64,000 nucleotides of DNA. Origin: Cristatella mucedo. Lineage: Eukaryota > Bryozoa > Phylactolaemata > Cristatellidae. Location of the stretch: contig WPIO01000003.1 of assembly GCA_009760855.2 (NCBI GenBank), forward strand, positions 4,353,501-4,417,500. The letters run 5' to 3'. Below are positions 36,735 to 48,644 of the stretch, piece after piece. The first letter of the stretch is position 1, and the number at the start of each line of letters is the position of its first letter. The position numbers and the translations under genes were made by a program. A model generated the notes under the pieces. It saw only the letters and a list, made by a program, of their open reading frames with translations, was not told the origin of the DNA and searched no databases.

Positions 36735-37140
36735 TATTATTATGACGACCATTAAGTAGAACAATGTGCAAATTAAGCTTCTTTTTGAATATATTCAAGT
36801 CGCGGAGTCTTCAAATTACACTACAGTGAGTTATAGGATTCGGGAGCTTATGAAACAAAGTCACAGTCTCTAAAACATTTAACATTTTCACGAGGCCCAG
36901 CTACGTGACTTGAGTTAACAGACTGTGTTGCATGATGCGTAGAGATCAAAGAAGTAGCTCGAATAGCTAAAGTGGTGTGAGAGAATGAAGGAACTAAAAA
37001 GTGAGTGAACGACCCGTGAAGTCTATACGCTGCTTGAAAATGAGCAAGTGCAGGTCAGTGACAAGTGGTATACTGAAAAAAATCTACGCTCTAGACAGAT
37101 AAACGGGGAAGTATAGTTTTAGCCACAGTTCTACAGCCTA
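36735..37140 (-). mobile_element. Old LINE A-like 3' fragment
   Basis: Low-identity match to the C-terminal coding end and 3' UTR of LINE A, with AAGTGAGTGAACGAC and GCAAGTGCAGGTCAGTG as anchors. Confidence 0.55.
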
Positions 37141-37269
37141 ATCGAACCACGTATGAAATTATAAAAATGCACTGGGGATGTTGCAAATGGATGGAACACC
37201 TCGATTGCGGTATTCTCACGTGGTGTGATGTAATGTACCTCCAAAAGTAACTCCATAAAGCCCCAAAGA

Positions 37270-39480
37270 CAAAGTGGGTGCTATGCAGTAGAGTTTTATA
37301 CATCTTACTGAAAGCCTAAGCGCATTTTGGTACCCATTCAGTAGCCTACATATTTCACTTGACACAACAAAGAGAAAATGATAAGCATGACTGAGTCAGA
37401 AGGACAATCGCGTTAGTTAAGTAGCATGGTAGACCGGCTCAGGACGGCTTTGAAGGATGTGACAGCCTGCAGCAGGAGAGCATATGTCATTTCGTACAAG
37501 TTGTGGTCATAAGCTCCACAGTTTAGGCTCTGCAGAGCAAAATCTTCTGTCGCTGACGGTTTTTCAAGTGGAGGAATAGAACAGGTAATTTACTGTCCAT
37601 ACAGGACCTGAGGGCACGAAGAGAAGGCTGAAACTGGTGCAGCAGGAGGTCAGCCAGGCATGTAGTAGACAAGCCGTGGCAGGCCATGGAGGTCAGCGTA
37701 AGAACTTTCCGAGCACGCAATACACAGCCATTTATTACAAGAGCAACGTCTTCTAGTCCAGCCACACGATTGATGTTCCTAGATGTAGCAGTTTCAGCTT
37801 ATCGTCGGTAAGTTTAAAGAAATTTACCGAAATCCAAGATCGAATGTGTGCGATCCGATTATTCAACCTTATCAGTCGCTAAAGCAGATTTAGATGGTTT
37901 GGGATAAAAATAAAGCTGTGCATTCTCACCCATTACAGTGGTAGCCTATTCCATGGACTTGAATCACAGTTTCCTGAGTTCAATATAAAGGGAGGCAGCA
38001 AAGACCGATGACAGAATCGACAGGTGACTCTCACATGGCACCGATTGAACATGATCGGACAAGTATGATTTGAACTACGCCAGTGCCATGTTTGCCATAC
38101 CAATCCTTGTTCTCAACCAGTTAAAGTAGGATATCGTGATCAATAGTGCCAAACTCAGCTGATAGATCCAGCAGGGCTCGAAAGTGACATGTTATTATTA
38201 GTTGCTGTGAAATATAACGTTGGCTAAACGGAGGAGAGCAATTTTAGTAGAGTCTCTCGAATCCCAACTGAACATATTTCAACAATTTATTCTGTTTGAT
38301 GTGTGTTACCAGCTCCTGGGCTACCGTACTTTCAAGCATTTTGACAAAAAATGAGGAAGAAAAACTAGGCGATAGTAAGCTCGGACCTCCGAATCTAATC
38401 CAGGCTTTTAAGTATCGTTCTAACGATGGCGAATTAAAAAGGACTTTGATACAACTTCGTTATTTAGAGAGTTGCGCAAATTTCACTTACGGCTGGGCTA
38501 AGGTTTTCTGTTAGTAAAGACCACAGAGAGGATGAAATAGAGTCATCAGGAGAGAGATATTTTTATTTCACTTTATAAAGGCATTCACATCGCAAAGAGA
38601 CACCGGAAAACTTAAAAGGAAGGTCGCATGTTGTGACTCAATAGTCTCTTTAGTCCGAGAGGGTTTTATTGATGTACGACCACGTACAATTTTGGCATTG
38701 AAGAAGATAAAAACATCTTCAACCAAGCCTTTAATATTTGGGGAGTGAGATCCCTCAGAGGTGGTAAGCAAATTGTTAATTTAAAAAAAATCCGTTTTGG
38801 TTTAGACTAACAAGACTTCATTTTTAATTTGAAAACAGAAGTTCTCGATTTTCTAAGCTTGGCTAAATGGTCGTCAGACCTATGCTTATTAAAGCCACAA
38901 TCAAACCTTCACTTAATACAGCGCTAATTTTGAAGTCTTAGAAAATTGAAAGGAATCTCCATGACTCTGCACAAGGACATAATGTGCAGTAGCATTCTTG
39001 TCAAAGACATATCTAGGGTTCACGTTCACTGCCTATCTGAAGGTGTCGAGGCTGTCGGTCGAATCTGGGTACAGATCAAGAAGACCTACCTCAAGGACGT
39101 ATTTACATTTTTTTTCTGGATAAATGATTTTCATGTTGCTTCGCTGGACAAACTGGATGTCACGTTGCAAGTACAACAGAACGTTAACAGTAAAGAAGAC
39201 GGAAACATGATCAGAGATGGTTAGCGTACCTTACAACAGGGTTAGTGGGGCACATGCTAATTGATAGCGAGATATATAAGTATAAGTATAGGTATAAGTA
39301 TAAGGGCACTGATATGTGTAATACGGTCGACGTGTTGCATCAAGCCTAAGTTCTCTAGAAGTTCAATAACTAAGTGCACATGGCCCTTACTAGGATTGTC
39401 AATGCGAATCCAATGATCAATAACGGTCTGTCGCACGCAAATATTTTAGTGAGAAACTGCGAAAACCCCTCAATAGAAAA
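37270..39480 (-). mobile_element. LINE B copy with endonuclease and RT remnants
   Basis: Family B differs from A in the 3' region and is more decayed. On the minus strand, from 5' to 3': an endonuclease (EEP/APE-type) C-terminal part with RIDNPSKGHVH, LLENLGLMQHVDRITHIS near 39330-39420 and SDHVSVFFTVNV near 39190; a linker near 38570-38770; RT blocks FLPLFVKMLESTVAQELV near 38340 and LLDLSAEFGTIDHDILL near 38150; then a join to the C-terminal domain near 37770. Stops and frameshifts are frequent. The layout (endonuclease, linker, RT) is that of the CR1/L2 group. An ACA-type tail is not visible. Confidence 0.65.
39270..39305. repeat. (TAAGTA)n short tandem repeat
   Basis: About six units of TATAAG/TATAGG within the endonuclease part of LINE B. 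Confidence 0.85.
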
Positions 39481-39525
39481 GCTTACGCAGCCAGAAAGTG
39501 GTCGGTGGCCACCAGAGGAGCATAT

Positions 39526-40288
39526 AATAATAATAATAATATTGCACTTGATAAAGCGCCCTCAGAGAACTTAATCTCTTTCTAGGCGCTTTACATTTGC
39601 TGCAAAGTGATACGCAATAGAATAGTAAGTAAAATCATGCTTGAAAAACAAACACAATGAATAACATGGTTAGGGGTTACATGCACTGGGTCAGCATGCA
39701 AATGTGGTTAGTGGCAGCACGAACAGTGTCAGCACGCATAAGCACATCGAGGACGAATCACAAGGACCCACTAAATGCTGTCCTAAATAGGTATGTTTTT
39801 AAGTTTCTTTTAAATGTGGTCAGGTCAGGGGATGTTCTGATGCAGGTCGGGAGGGAGTTCCAGGCTGTGAGAGCATACGAGCTAAATGCACGGTCTCCAA
39901 AGGATTTAAGGTTTGTACGAGGTATTTCTAGACTGTTGGATTCCGAAAAGCGAGTGGTACGATGCTTTGCCTGATGGGGTAGTATATCTGAAAGATAGGC
40001 TGGAGCCATAGAATGAAGAGACCTAAAAGTGAGCGACAAAACCTTGAAGTCAATCCGTTGCTTGACTGGTAACCAGTGCAGGTCGGCGAGAAGTGGAGTA
40101 ATGTGGCAACTGCGACGCTCACGACAGACAAGCCTAGCTGCAGAGTTTTGCACCAGCTGCAATCACCTGATCGCACATGCTGGTAGGCCAGTAAGCAGTG
40201 AGTTGCAGAAGTCGAGACGAGATGTCACGAATGCATGGACCAACTTGGACGTGGTATCCTTATGTAAACAAGCCCTAATTTTAGCAAT
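39526..40288 (-). mobile_element. LINE A copy, young subfamily
   Basis: It has an AAT-type tail, intact 3' UTR and an open C-terminal ORF (39758-40162). Over its first 365 bases it differs from the copy at 49352 by about three substitutions and shares diagnostic changes with it that other copies lack (GGGTTACATGCACTGGGTCA). The 5' end is truncated in the C-terminal domain. Confidence 0.88.
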
Positions 40289-40299
40289 GGTGTTTGATG

Positions 40300-40730
40300 G
40301 GCACCTAGTAGCAACTGATTCAAGCGATGGCCCATGCAAAAATCCACAGGTCTTACAGCCAAACTCTTCACAAATAATTACACAGCAAACCCACCACTCA
40401 CCTTGTCATACCTAATGGACTGAAACAATGAAAGCCTGAGAGGGGTGGTCTCAGTTGCACAGCCACCAAAGGAGGGCTTATATGCCTTTCGGTCATCAGA
40501 AATGCATCTTGCTTCTTCTGAAAAACTTGATCACAGACAAGGAGCACCTTTTGTTTTAGCGAGCGGACATATGATAGGTGGAACTTAAGAGGCTGGTTAT
40601 TAGCCGGCACTTCGGACGCAGCACCAAAAAATCTCAATGGGACCCCAGCCAACGGTTCACTTTTTGCTGAGGCGTGGTGAGTGAGTTACTAATATAAAGA
40701 GTGACAAATAGCGCTTTAAAATCACATTTC
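40300..40730. other. Unassigned stretch
   Basis: A minus ORF of 84 codons (40398-40652) shows no motif. Nothing else visible. Confidence 0.4.
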
Positions 40731-41330
40731 TTGGGATTGATATCCAACAGCTGATAGGGCGAACGCCGGATGCAAGGAGGCTCTTATCGAACCGCCGAAG
40801 CAGGCCCGCCGGTAGGCATTGGCTAATGGTGACATTGCGTGCGTGGCATCGCCATCATGCTGCCCCACCCTAGCTAGACCGGGGAATGAGTACGGAACGG
40901 ATCAGTGGCCTGATCCTATTTTTGCTTGGTCTTAGTCCTATTCCTAGAGAGATTTATGAATGGGGCGTGGTCACGTGACGCTGTTCCAGCTGTATCATTC
41001 TCTCTACTGCTCGTCGCAGTGAGGCGACGTGTTTGACTGTCCTCTTAGCTCGAGCGTGCGTTACGCATGGTGAGAAAAGGTCACGACTACTGTCCATCGT
41101 GACGTACACAAGTTACATCCTGTGAGATTGTTTGTGGCGTCGTTCGCTATCGGAGCACGCTGCGTACGCGCATTTTCTTTTTAACCTTCTGAGCGCCACG
41201 CCGACGCTGACGCCGACGACCCCACACGCCGGATCTTTTGCCAAGCAGGTCCGATTTTCACTAGCACATTCGCGGACAGCTCGCACGCAGTCACACTGAA
41301 TATTTCAGCGGAATAACCACAGTTATTATG
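40730..41330. other. GC-rich CpG-dense block
   Basis: A sudden rise in GC and CpG with no long ORF. It contains GGGGCGTGGTCACGTGACG, an E-box-like palindrome, and ends in AATAACCACA just before a LINE A fragment. The same GGGGCGTGG string occurs at 5605. It could be an LTR or a promoter CpG island; no target duplication seen. Confidence 0.3.
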
Positions 41331-41333
41331 AAG

Positions 41334-41690
41334 AATGCTCCCAAAGCCTGGAACTCCCTCCCGACCTGCGTCAGAACATCCCCTGACCTGACCACATTTA
41401 AAAGGAACTTAAAACACACCTATTTAGGACAGCATTTAGTGGGTCCCTATGATTCGTCCATCACGTGCTTATGCGTGCTGACACTGTGCATGCTGCCACT
41501 AACCACATTTGCATGCTGACCCTGTGCATGTCACCCTAACCACGTTATTCATTTTGTTTGTTTTTCAAGCATGATTTTACTTGCCATTTAATTGCATTTC
41601 CCTTTGCAGCAAATGTAAAGCGCCTAGAAAGAGATTAAGTTCTCTGAGGGCGCTTTATCAAGTACATTATTATTATTATTATTATTATTA
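41334..41690 (+). mobile_element. LINE A 3' fragment
   Basis: It starts in the last part of the ORF (APKAWNSLPTCVRTSPDL) and runs through the 3' UTR to the hairpin and a seven-unit ATT tail. GAAG occurs at both edges and may be a short target duplication. Confidence 0.85.
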
Positions 41691-41809
41691 AGAAGTTAGG
41701 TAAAGGTCCACACTAATCTCGGAGTCACCCGAGGCCGCACTCTAGCGTGGGGATGAGTCTTCCAAGAGGGTTCGAGCGTTTGGAAAAGTACGTAGTCGAA
41801 AATGGGCAG

Positions 41810-42310
41810 GCTTGACGGCGGATTGTATGTGGTCTTCTAGTGAGATTAAATCTATTGGTACACGTATGGCCTACGATATCCGTTTTTATTTAAATTACAC
41901 TTTAGAAAACTCTTCAGTGTAATACCCAGTTAGTACTTGTGCATTTTTGGAGTAACAGACAGATATGTAATACGTTGCGGAGCGGTATGCACAGATTTGG
42001 TTTAGATAGTGTATGAGGTATGCTGGAAGAGTTCGTATAGAGATAGGCTTTTCTCAACTTACTAGGTTCATCCATTATTAGTAAGTTTTCTTCACGGATA
42101 TTCAATTTCAGAAGTTGTGATACCCCGTAAGTGCGACTGGCTGCCATCTATTCCAAAAGACAGTTTAGTAAGTTCGCTGATAGATGATATGGGATCAAAG
42201 AGCATGTATGCAGCAGTGTTCCATCTGCATGAAAATGGAAACTCATTGTGTTATGAGAATATATTAGCTTGAGCTCAAGCACAGACCGTGAAAAATAAGT
42301 CGATAAGTTG
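41810..42310 (-). mobile_element. Divergent LINE RT fragment
   Basis: The minus strand encodes FHADGTLLHTCSLIP, a decayed version of the LINE A catalytic region (YADD to HADG), followed after a stop by LLKLNIREENLLIMDEPS, matching the FLKLNDDKTNLLVMGKPS block. It may be a third family or an ancient A copy. Confidence 0.6.
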
Positions 42311-42319
42311 GCATAGCGA

Positions 42320-43715
42320 AAAAACGCAGTGTAGCTCTTATTTTAAAATACTGAGAGCGTACGAAGTTCAGCTGCAGCTATATGAAGCAGTAAGATAACT
42401 TAAGCTATTGAAACGGAACCGAAGAATAGCGTAATTAATTCTAAGCACAGACATTAGATTTCCAGCTGTCTAGCTGTCCCCAAGCAAGTAGCAAGTTATT
42501 ACTTCAACGCAAGACGATTGCAGTTGTACAATTTAAGAGAATAAATAAATTTATTTTAAGTTCAGTTTCCATATAAATAGTCAGCAGTTCAATTCAGTTT
42601 CAATTGATAGCTATGGAATTAGAAGAAGGCCCTGTGTATTTATTGATCTAAATTTTTGAATGGTAAGCAGATGCGCTATATTATTCAGGCTTGCTTTCCC
42701 ACCAACTTTCCTCAACGACACTGCGTTTTTAATCAGCTATGCAAGCATGTACGCATCGATCTGCCCAGCGGGAGCTGCATTGACTCGTGTTCTAGAGAAA
42801 AGCTAGATCTTCAACGATGAATTTTTCATTAGTTCCGTGCCAATCAGTGTAATCGGTTCCAGAAGAATATTTTATAATATATACTAAGAGGGACGTTGAA
42901 ATTTTGTATCACTTTATTTTTATTTATCACTCATATCATTGGCAGCCTCACATGCAGCCCGAGACCCGTAGGATGCCAGGGCTGAAACATGTACGCACGC
43001 ACCTCAGATGGTGCTTTTCTCTAACGTAGTTTTTTCTTTGCTATTCGAACTCAATTTAATTTTCAGAGGACGTTATGAATATATATTATATCATACATAC
43101 AGATAGTATATTAGTATTATCATTATTATTTCCATTGTTACATACAGTGATCCTTGCAGACTCAAGACAGATAGATGGTTTCGACTATGGTGTGCCAGCT
43201 GCTTCTTTGCATTTTGCCGTTTAATTGCCCATAAGCCAACCTCGTGTCATTTAAGTAAACTCCCCTAACGATTGCAATGCTGATTTTGTGTTGCCATATA
43301 TTGTACCTGTAAAAATCTGAGGCTCGGGTTGGAAAGTCTCAACGTAATACGCTATAATAACCATTTTTCTGGACACTGTCTTAGAGTGTATTATCATAAG
43401 TATTTAATGGATTTGAGCATCTTTAGTCATTCACTAATGCAATATTTCCACCACTACATGAAAAAGAAGCAAAGACCTTATTTATGGTACGGTATATCGT
43501 GACAAACTCAGCCTAAGCATTTCAGTAACTGTTGGTGCCGTCCATAAATTTAGTAAAATACGGACTGAGTTAGAAAGCATCCGTCTGCCTTACTGTTTTA
43601 CTTTGCAAATTGCGACATACCTGCTATCATAAATTGAAAATTAGTATGCGCGGGCCTTTACCAAATTGACCATCAAATTTTTGTCCGTTCTATCATTTTC
43701 TCTCGCATTCTGACT
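42320..43715. other. Unassigned AT-rich stretch
   Basis: No ORF above 60 codons and no repeat recognised. Confidence 0.45.
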
Positions 43716-43724
43716 TTTTCTCTT

Positions 43725-43738
43725 CCTCTCTCTCTCTA

Positions 43739-43770
<32 letters not shown>

Positions 43771-43775
43771 TATCA
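43725..43775. repeat. (CT)n microsatellite with ATCT interruptions
   Basis: About 50 bases of CT dinucleotides with two TCTATC breaks. Confidence 0.95.
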
Positions 43776-44039
43776 CTCCAACACTTTCAGAATGCTACCA
43801 ATGTAACACCTAACATAAGCCAATAGCCAATAAAGCACTTAAAAATCTTTGATGGTTATTGCAAAAAATCCTAAACCCTAAAAGCTAAAAAGTGCACGCC
43901 ATATGTGGAGCATTGAAAAGAAATTAGTACGTTGCCTATCTAGTCTGGTTGGGTACCGCCTGGAAGCACAGAGCGTGGCAAAATCTCCCCAAAGCAAAAA
44001 ATTTGAAAAACAAATATTTGAAAAGTAGGTTACCGTGTT

Positions 44040-44240
44040 GCAATATATCTTGCAATCCCTAAAATTGTCGATAAGAAGTGATGTTGACAAAATTTTCTCT
44101 CAGCCTGCTGACTATGGTGTATCCTTTCCAGCTGTCCTGAGCTGCTACTTTCATGCAACTCACTACCTCAACTGCTCTCCTGTCTCAGCTATGCTTCTCT
44201 CTTTCTCTGTGTCACTTGAGACTTTTGGGCTTTGATTTCA
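44040..44240 (+). mobile_element. LINE B 3' fragment
   Basis: CCTGAGCTGCTACTTTCATG and CACTACCTCAACTGC match the LINE B end at 57950-58080 read on the other strand. Confidence 0.6.
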
Positions 44241-44271
44241 CTTGGCTTCGTTGAGTTACAGTTTGAGGTGC

Positions 44272-44666
44272 ATTATTATTAGCAACACAAATTAAATTTA
44301 TATGACACCCTCAGAGTACCGAATACATTTTAAGGTGCTTTTATATGCGCATACTCTAAAGAATTAAAGTTAATATGCTTAGTGATAACATGCGCAACAA
44401 TATCGGCATGCTTACCGCCAAATTTAAAGTTTTGGTGTCTCTACGAATTATTTAAAGAACCAGTGCACTGCGGAGTTTTTTTATATGTCTTCAAAGCAGG
44501 GGATGGTGTGCCGTCAGTCCGGAATGACGTCCAGTCTTTAGGAGCATACTAACTACTGGCATAGTCTCCAGCCGATAAATGCTGGTTCCCGGCAGGCAGA
44601 GCTGAACGACTTGAGGAAAAAGAGGGTTGTACGATGCCTAGTCCGAGTAAGTAGTAGGGTTGGAAT

Positions 44667-44758
<92 letters not shown>

Positions 44759-44860
44759 GGGACCTAAACATGTGAGACAGAATCTTGAGGTCGATACGCT
44801 GCCTGATCGCAAGATAATGCAGATCAGTGTGAATTGTTGTTATAAACATAGTTTAAGGTC
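44272..44860 (-). mobile_element. Old LINE A copy interrupted by a GA expansion
   Basis: The 3' UTR is strongly diverged. The C-terminal coding part (LHYLAIRQRIDLKILSHMFR) flanks a long GA tract that replaces the short GATAG-type stretch found in intact copies. Confidence 0.65.
44667..44753. repeat. (GA)n microsatellite
   Basis: More than 80 uninterrupted bases of GA, expanded inside a LINE A coding region. Confidence 0.98.
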
Positions 44861-44864
44861 AAAA

Positions 44865-45530
44865 TAACAATAACTTATTCTGGATTATTAAAGAATCGAC
44901 CATATTCTATTTACTTTTGATTGGCCATTATCAGGATAGATTGGTATAAACTGCAGTTGTCTTGGTATGCCGGTCGATGAGCAGTCAGTCTTAATCTTCT
45001 GTTATGATTTCTCAACTTGGGTTTAGTAGACCTAGCTAGAACGACGTCACTGACACACGGTGGATCATTAGGACTAGTAGATTCTGCTTGTTTAGTCTGA
45101 TGCTCAAGCTTATGAGGAACTTTGGCTAGTGTCACGTGGTATAATTGCTCCAGTGAGAAAGGTCGGAAGGAGGGTTGAGCAGCAGAAGTGAGGAAGTTAT
45201 TTTCGCTTATACAGCATCAAAGTCAACGTAATTTAGATTAATGGATTCACCATATATGCTGGATAAGGATGCCATAAAATATCGAATTGTCGAACACAAG
45301 TTATCTGTATATTTTCCAATGTTCAAAATTAGGTTAGAATAGGAGACAATAGCGTATAGTCGTGGGAGAATCTCAAATCATACGCACGACCTTCGTCGGC
45401 AGTGGTTCATTATGCACGTGAGCCGCCACAGAAAAGTAATACATCGGTGCACGAAGTTCAGTACTTAAGTTAAAAATTTTGTGGTCAAAATGAATGTTAA
45501 AATCACAATAAATTATGAGATGAATATTTC
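44865..45530. other. Unassigned stretch between LINE fragments
   Basis: No clear match to LINE A or B. A minus ORF of 74 codons at 44911 shows no motif. It may be an eroded middle part of the same LINE. Confidence 0.35.
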
Positions 45531-45534
45531 TTGC

Positions 45535-46170
45535 AGCCCCAAGTTCTCTTAGTCAAGCGTTAATTTCTGAATAGGTTATCTAAAAAACTGCATTTTTAGG
45601 AAGGTGCATGGACAAGATCTGATGCTAAGAATATATTGGTTAGGTTAGTTATGCACGGCAGCAGAAGATCAAGACTTTACAGAAATAGGACAGTGGGAGT
45701 AGGGTCCAGAGGGATAGTAGTCTTCTAGAGTGGGAGATTAATTTCAGATTGCGGTCACTCGTGGCCGCCTGGAATGCAGACATTGAGGTGCTTCACGGAA
45801 TTTCGGAAGACGTCTTCTGTGCGGATTTTTCTAATGGCGGGAGACCAGTGTAAATGCCAATTTTTTAGAGATGGCATCTCCAATCTTATCTGTCATGCTA
45901 GAAAGAGCAGAGAAACCAGTCGCTAGATCACTGCAAGAATTAATAGGTAAAGAGCTAACATAAAAGTGGTTCAGCGATGGTTGATTGGCGATACCAGCAT
46001 TTCTTCAATTATTCATCCGAGGCAAACTATTATTTTCATTAATTAGACTTGACCTTGCTACGATTAATTGGTACCATCTACAGTATTTGTTTTAATATTT
46101 GAAGAAACGTGACGCATGATGATGAACTAAACTAGAGAAAATTTCAAAACTGGGAGAACATCTATCTTAG
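45535..46170 (-). mobile_element. Old LINE A fragment, N-terminal RT and linker
   Basis: It matches the region from GTCAAG...AGGTGC...GACAAGATCTGATGC up to the linker (GCGATGGTTGATTGG) and the pre-RT segment near 46070. Heavily mutated. Confidence 0.65.
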
Positions 46171-46174
46171 CAAA

Positions 46175-47050
46175 CAAATCGCACCCGTAAATTGGAGCTG
46201 CTTTGGAAGTCTTTAACGTAAAAAATATTGAAGCTCATTATGAGCCTAAGCCTAGCTTTAGGAGTCTCTGATTTGAAACGCATCTAACCTTTGAACTTTG
46301 GAGGAATGGTCGTCGTTGGTTCCGCATACTCATCTTCTTTATCTTCAAGTTAAAAATTGCAGTTACAATTGATGTATACAATTTGGGCTGAATTATTATG
46401 GTTTTTTATGCCGCTTAAAAATCACTCAAGCGCATCATTAAGCAACAATGTTGCTGTGTTACGCATATAGGCTAATTTTTATCTTTATTTTAAGCCTAGA
46501 ATTTACTTGGAAAATATCTTCTTGATGCTAAATTATTTTGCAAATGGTACGATATTATAATCGTGTTCGATTATATAAAATCACATATCGTAATTACAAG
46601 CTGATCAATTTTAAAGATGAGCTGCTTTAGAATGTGCTGCTTATTATACCAATGTTTAAATGCTGCACTTGTATAGAACCAAGATAAACTTAATGGCTGT
46701 GCAGACTATTTACTCGCACCAAAACTATTGGTCTTGAGCCCAAGAACCTAATTGGTCTGGGTATAAATTGAGAAAATACTGTAAAACTGTGTCTGATCAT
46801 TGGATAATGATATAGAGTACCTTTCAAAAAGGCAAATATTCTAGAATGTGATCAAAATGTTTGGGAATGTCTACCTTAACGAAATGCTACTTCAATCAAC
46901 GTTTAACAAGTATGAACCCGAAAATATATAAAATTCGAAGTATACAACCTATCTATATAACCTATACAACACATCCTGCGTGACTTGAGACATAGCTGGT
47001 TGAACATTGTTACATTGAAATACATGCCAATAGATTGTCGAGTGCATACT
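46175..47050. other. Unassigned AT-rich stretch
   Basis: Nothing recognised. Confidence 0.45.
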
Positions 47051-47053
47051 TAC

Positions 47054-47161
47054 ATCTTACACACTGCTGCACTTTGAGAGTAACTTCGTGCTTTGTAAAT
47101 TCAATATTTCCGCCAATACTTGAAGGATCGATGTGCGATTTGAAATTTGAATTCAACACTC
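47054..47161 (-). CDS. Candidate phase-1 mini-exon of receptor-like gene 1
   Basis: A 108-bp stretch lies between an acceptor ending GATTAGATAG and a consensus donor GTAAGT at 47053, phase 1 at both ends. It encodes GVLNSNFKSHIDPSSIGGNI and then EFTKHEVTLKVQQCVR. The alternating hydrophobic pattern (EVTLKV) is strand-like and fits an ectodomain. It lies 3.2 kb downstream of the ectodomain exon at 50335-50727 on the same strand. The pyrimidine tract is weak. No domain assigned. Confidence 0.3.
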
Positions 47162-47788
47162 CTATCTAATCCTTGCAGTTAATTTATTTCTGATATTAGT
47201 AGGATAGGTACTGTAAATTATGTCTGTTGTAGTAGAAATAAAGCTCAAGGACGTTTGATGACATTTACTGCAATATTTATTGAAAACACATAAATAAGTG
47301 CAGTTATAAAAAAATTCTAAGTAAATATAAATTTGACTTTGATCCTTACAAATTTTGAAGACCATAAGCTACACTAGACGTGAAGGTTTTTAAAAGTTAT
47401 AAGCATGTAACTCAGCAAGCGGATAATATATATCTCGATTTATCGATATTCAAAAAGTTATGATACAAGTCACATACGACTCAAATATCATTGATACATG
47501 CTATTTTAGATTTATTGCTTCTGCTATACTCCACTTTTAGACGTCGTTGTGTAGCAGTTTTACCCTTTACGTATGAATCATCATAACTCACGATTACACT
47601 GTAACACGTTAGTATTTTGAAAGCTTACATAAAAATATTTCAATCGATAAAAAATATATTTCAATAATTTCTAGAAATTAACTCTTAAAGACGAGCACCG
47701 CTTTTCTAGGACTAACTGGGGCTGTAATATTGAGAGATAAGAAAGATGGCTCCATTTCCTTTAGCAAATACTAATTGATCTTCTGCAG

Positions 47789-47972
47789 CACCCTGCGAGG
47801 GCTATCCAGTAGGCTACTTCTCCTCACCACTGAGACCAGTGTCAGGACTGTAATGAATGGATATAATGAGCAGATAGAGAAGCTGGCAATGATCTTAGGT
47901 TTAGCTCAGAGCAGCCAGGCTACTAAGTACTTGGAAACATTTCGGACCGGTAGGGTGCTACGTAAAATGTAA
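47789..47972 (+). CDS. Possible terminal exon on the plus strand
   Basis: A TACTAAT branch-point-like sequence and TTGATCTTCTGCAG acceptor precede an open frame that ends with EKLAMILGLAQ, TKYLETFRTGRVLRKM and a TAA. Another frame from the same acceptor gives CEGYPVGYFSSPLRPVSGL and a stop. No partner exon and no family found. Confidence 0.2.
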
Positions 47973-48018
47973 TTATTCAACTTAGCTTTGAGATGATGTG
48001 ATCACAATAACATAATTT

Positions 48019-48053
<35 letters not shown>

Positions 48054-48062
48054 GTATATATT
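48019..48062. repeat. (TA)n microsatellite
   Basis: About 44 bases of TA with two CA and one GT interruption. Confidence 0.95.
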
Positions 48063-48184
48063 TAGGAGTGATTATAGGAGAAATAATGTCTCATTGAAAG
48101 ATATATCATAAAATAATATTTAATCGATTATATCATCCAGTTTCCGAAGCTTTCAATGCCGCGATACAATATATAATTCATTTA

Positions 48185-48330
48185 ATTCATTTGTATAGCA
48201 CCCCAAGAGAACTCAATCTCTATTCAGGCGCTTCACATATGCCTCCGGGCTCAAGCCCATGACCTCAGCCAGACCGTGGTCGGGGGCGAGCACCTTAACT
48301 GCTGGACCAAGCCAGCTCGGCATAATAAAT
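48185..48330 (-). mobile_element. SINE S1 copy, best-preserved head
   Basis: On the minus strand: GAGCTGGCTTGGTCCAGCAG, TTAAGGTGCTCGCC, and B-box GGGCTTGAGCCC, then the tail GAAGCGCCTGAATAGAGATT, GAGTTCTCTTGGGGTGC and ATACAAATGAATT. A long variable-arm-like spacer suggests a Leu/Ser-type tRNA ancestor, which is inference. Confidence 0.75.
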
Positions 48331-48479
48331 TGGCATTTTTCTAGAATTCTACGAAAAACGTATTTTTAGTGCCTAGGCAAGTAGTCGAACCATGGAGGGT
48401 CCGACTACCTGTCCTTGCACCGAATATCACTGGCTCCATATCGAGTAGCTTATGCAATTAAAAGTTATATTTCTAATTT

Positions 48480-48640
48480 TCAGGTCATTTAGCTGATTAA
48501 ACAGCATCATTTGTACAGCCACAGAAGAACCTTAACGGCTAAAGCCACCGCTTGCAGAGGGCAGTAAAGAATCGCCAAACGCAGGACTCGAGCCCTCGAC
48601 CAAGATCGCGAAGAGAACCTTATCTCCTGGGCTTGGATCC
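48480..48640 (-). mobile_element. SINE S2 copy
   Basis: On the minus strand: AAGGTTCTCTTCGCGATC, B-box-like GGCTCGAGTCCTGC, GGCGATTCTTTACTGCC and the tail ACAAATGATGCTGTTTAAT. It matches the copies at 10855 and 31590. Confidence 0.55.
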
Positions 48641-48644
48641 AGGG

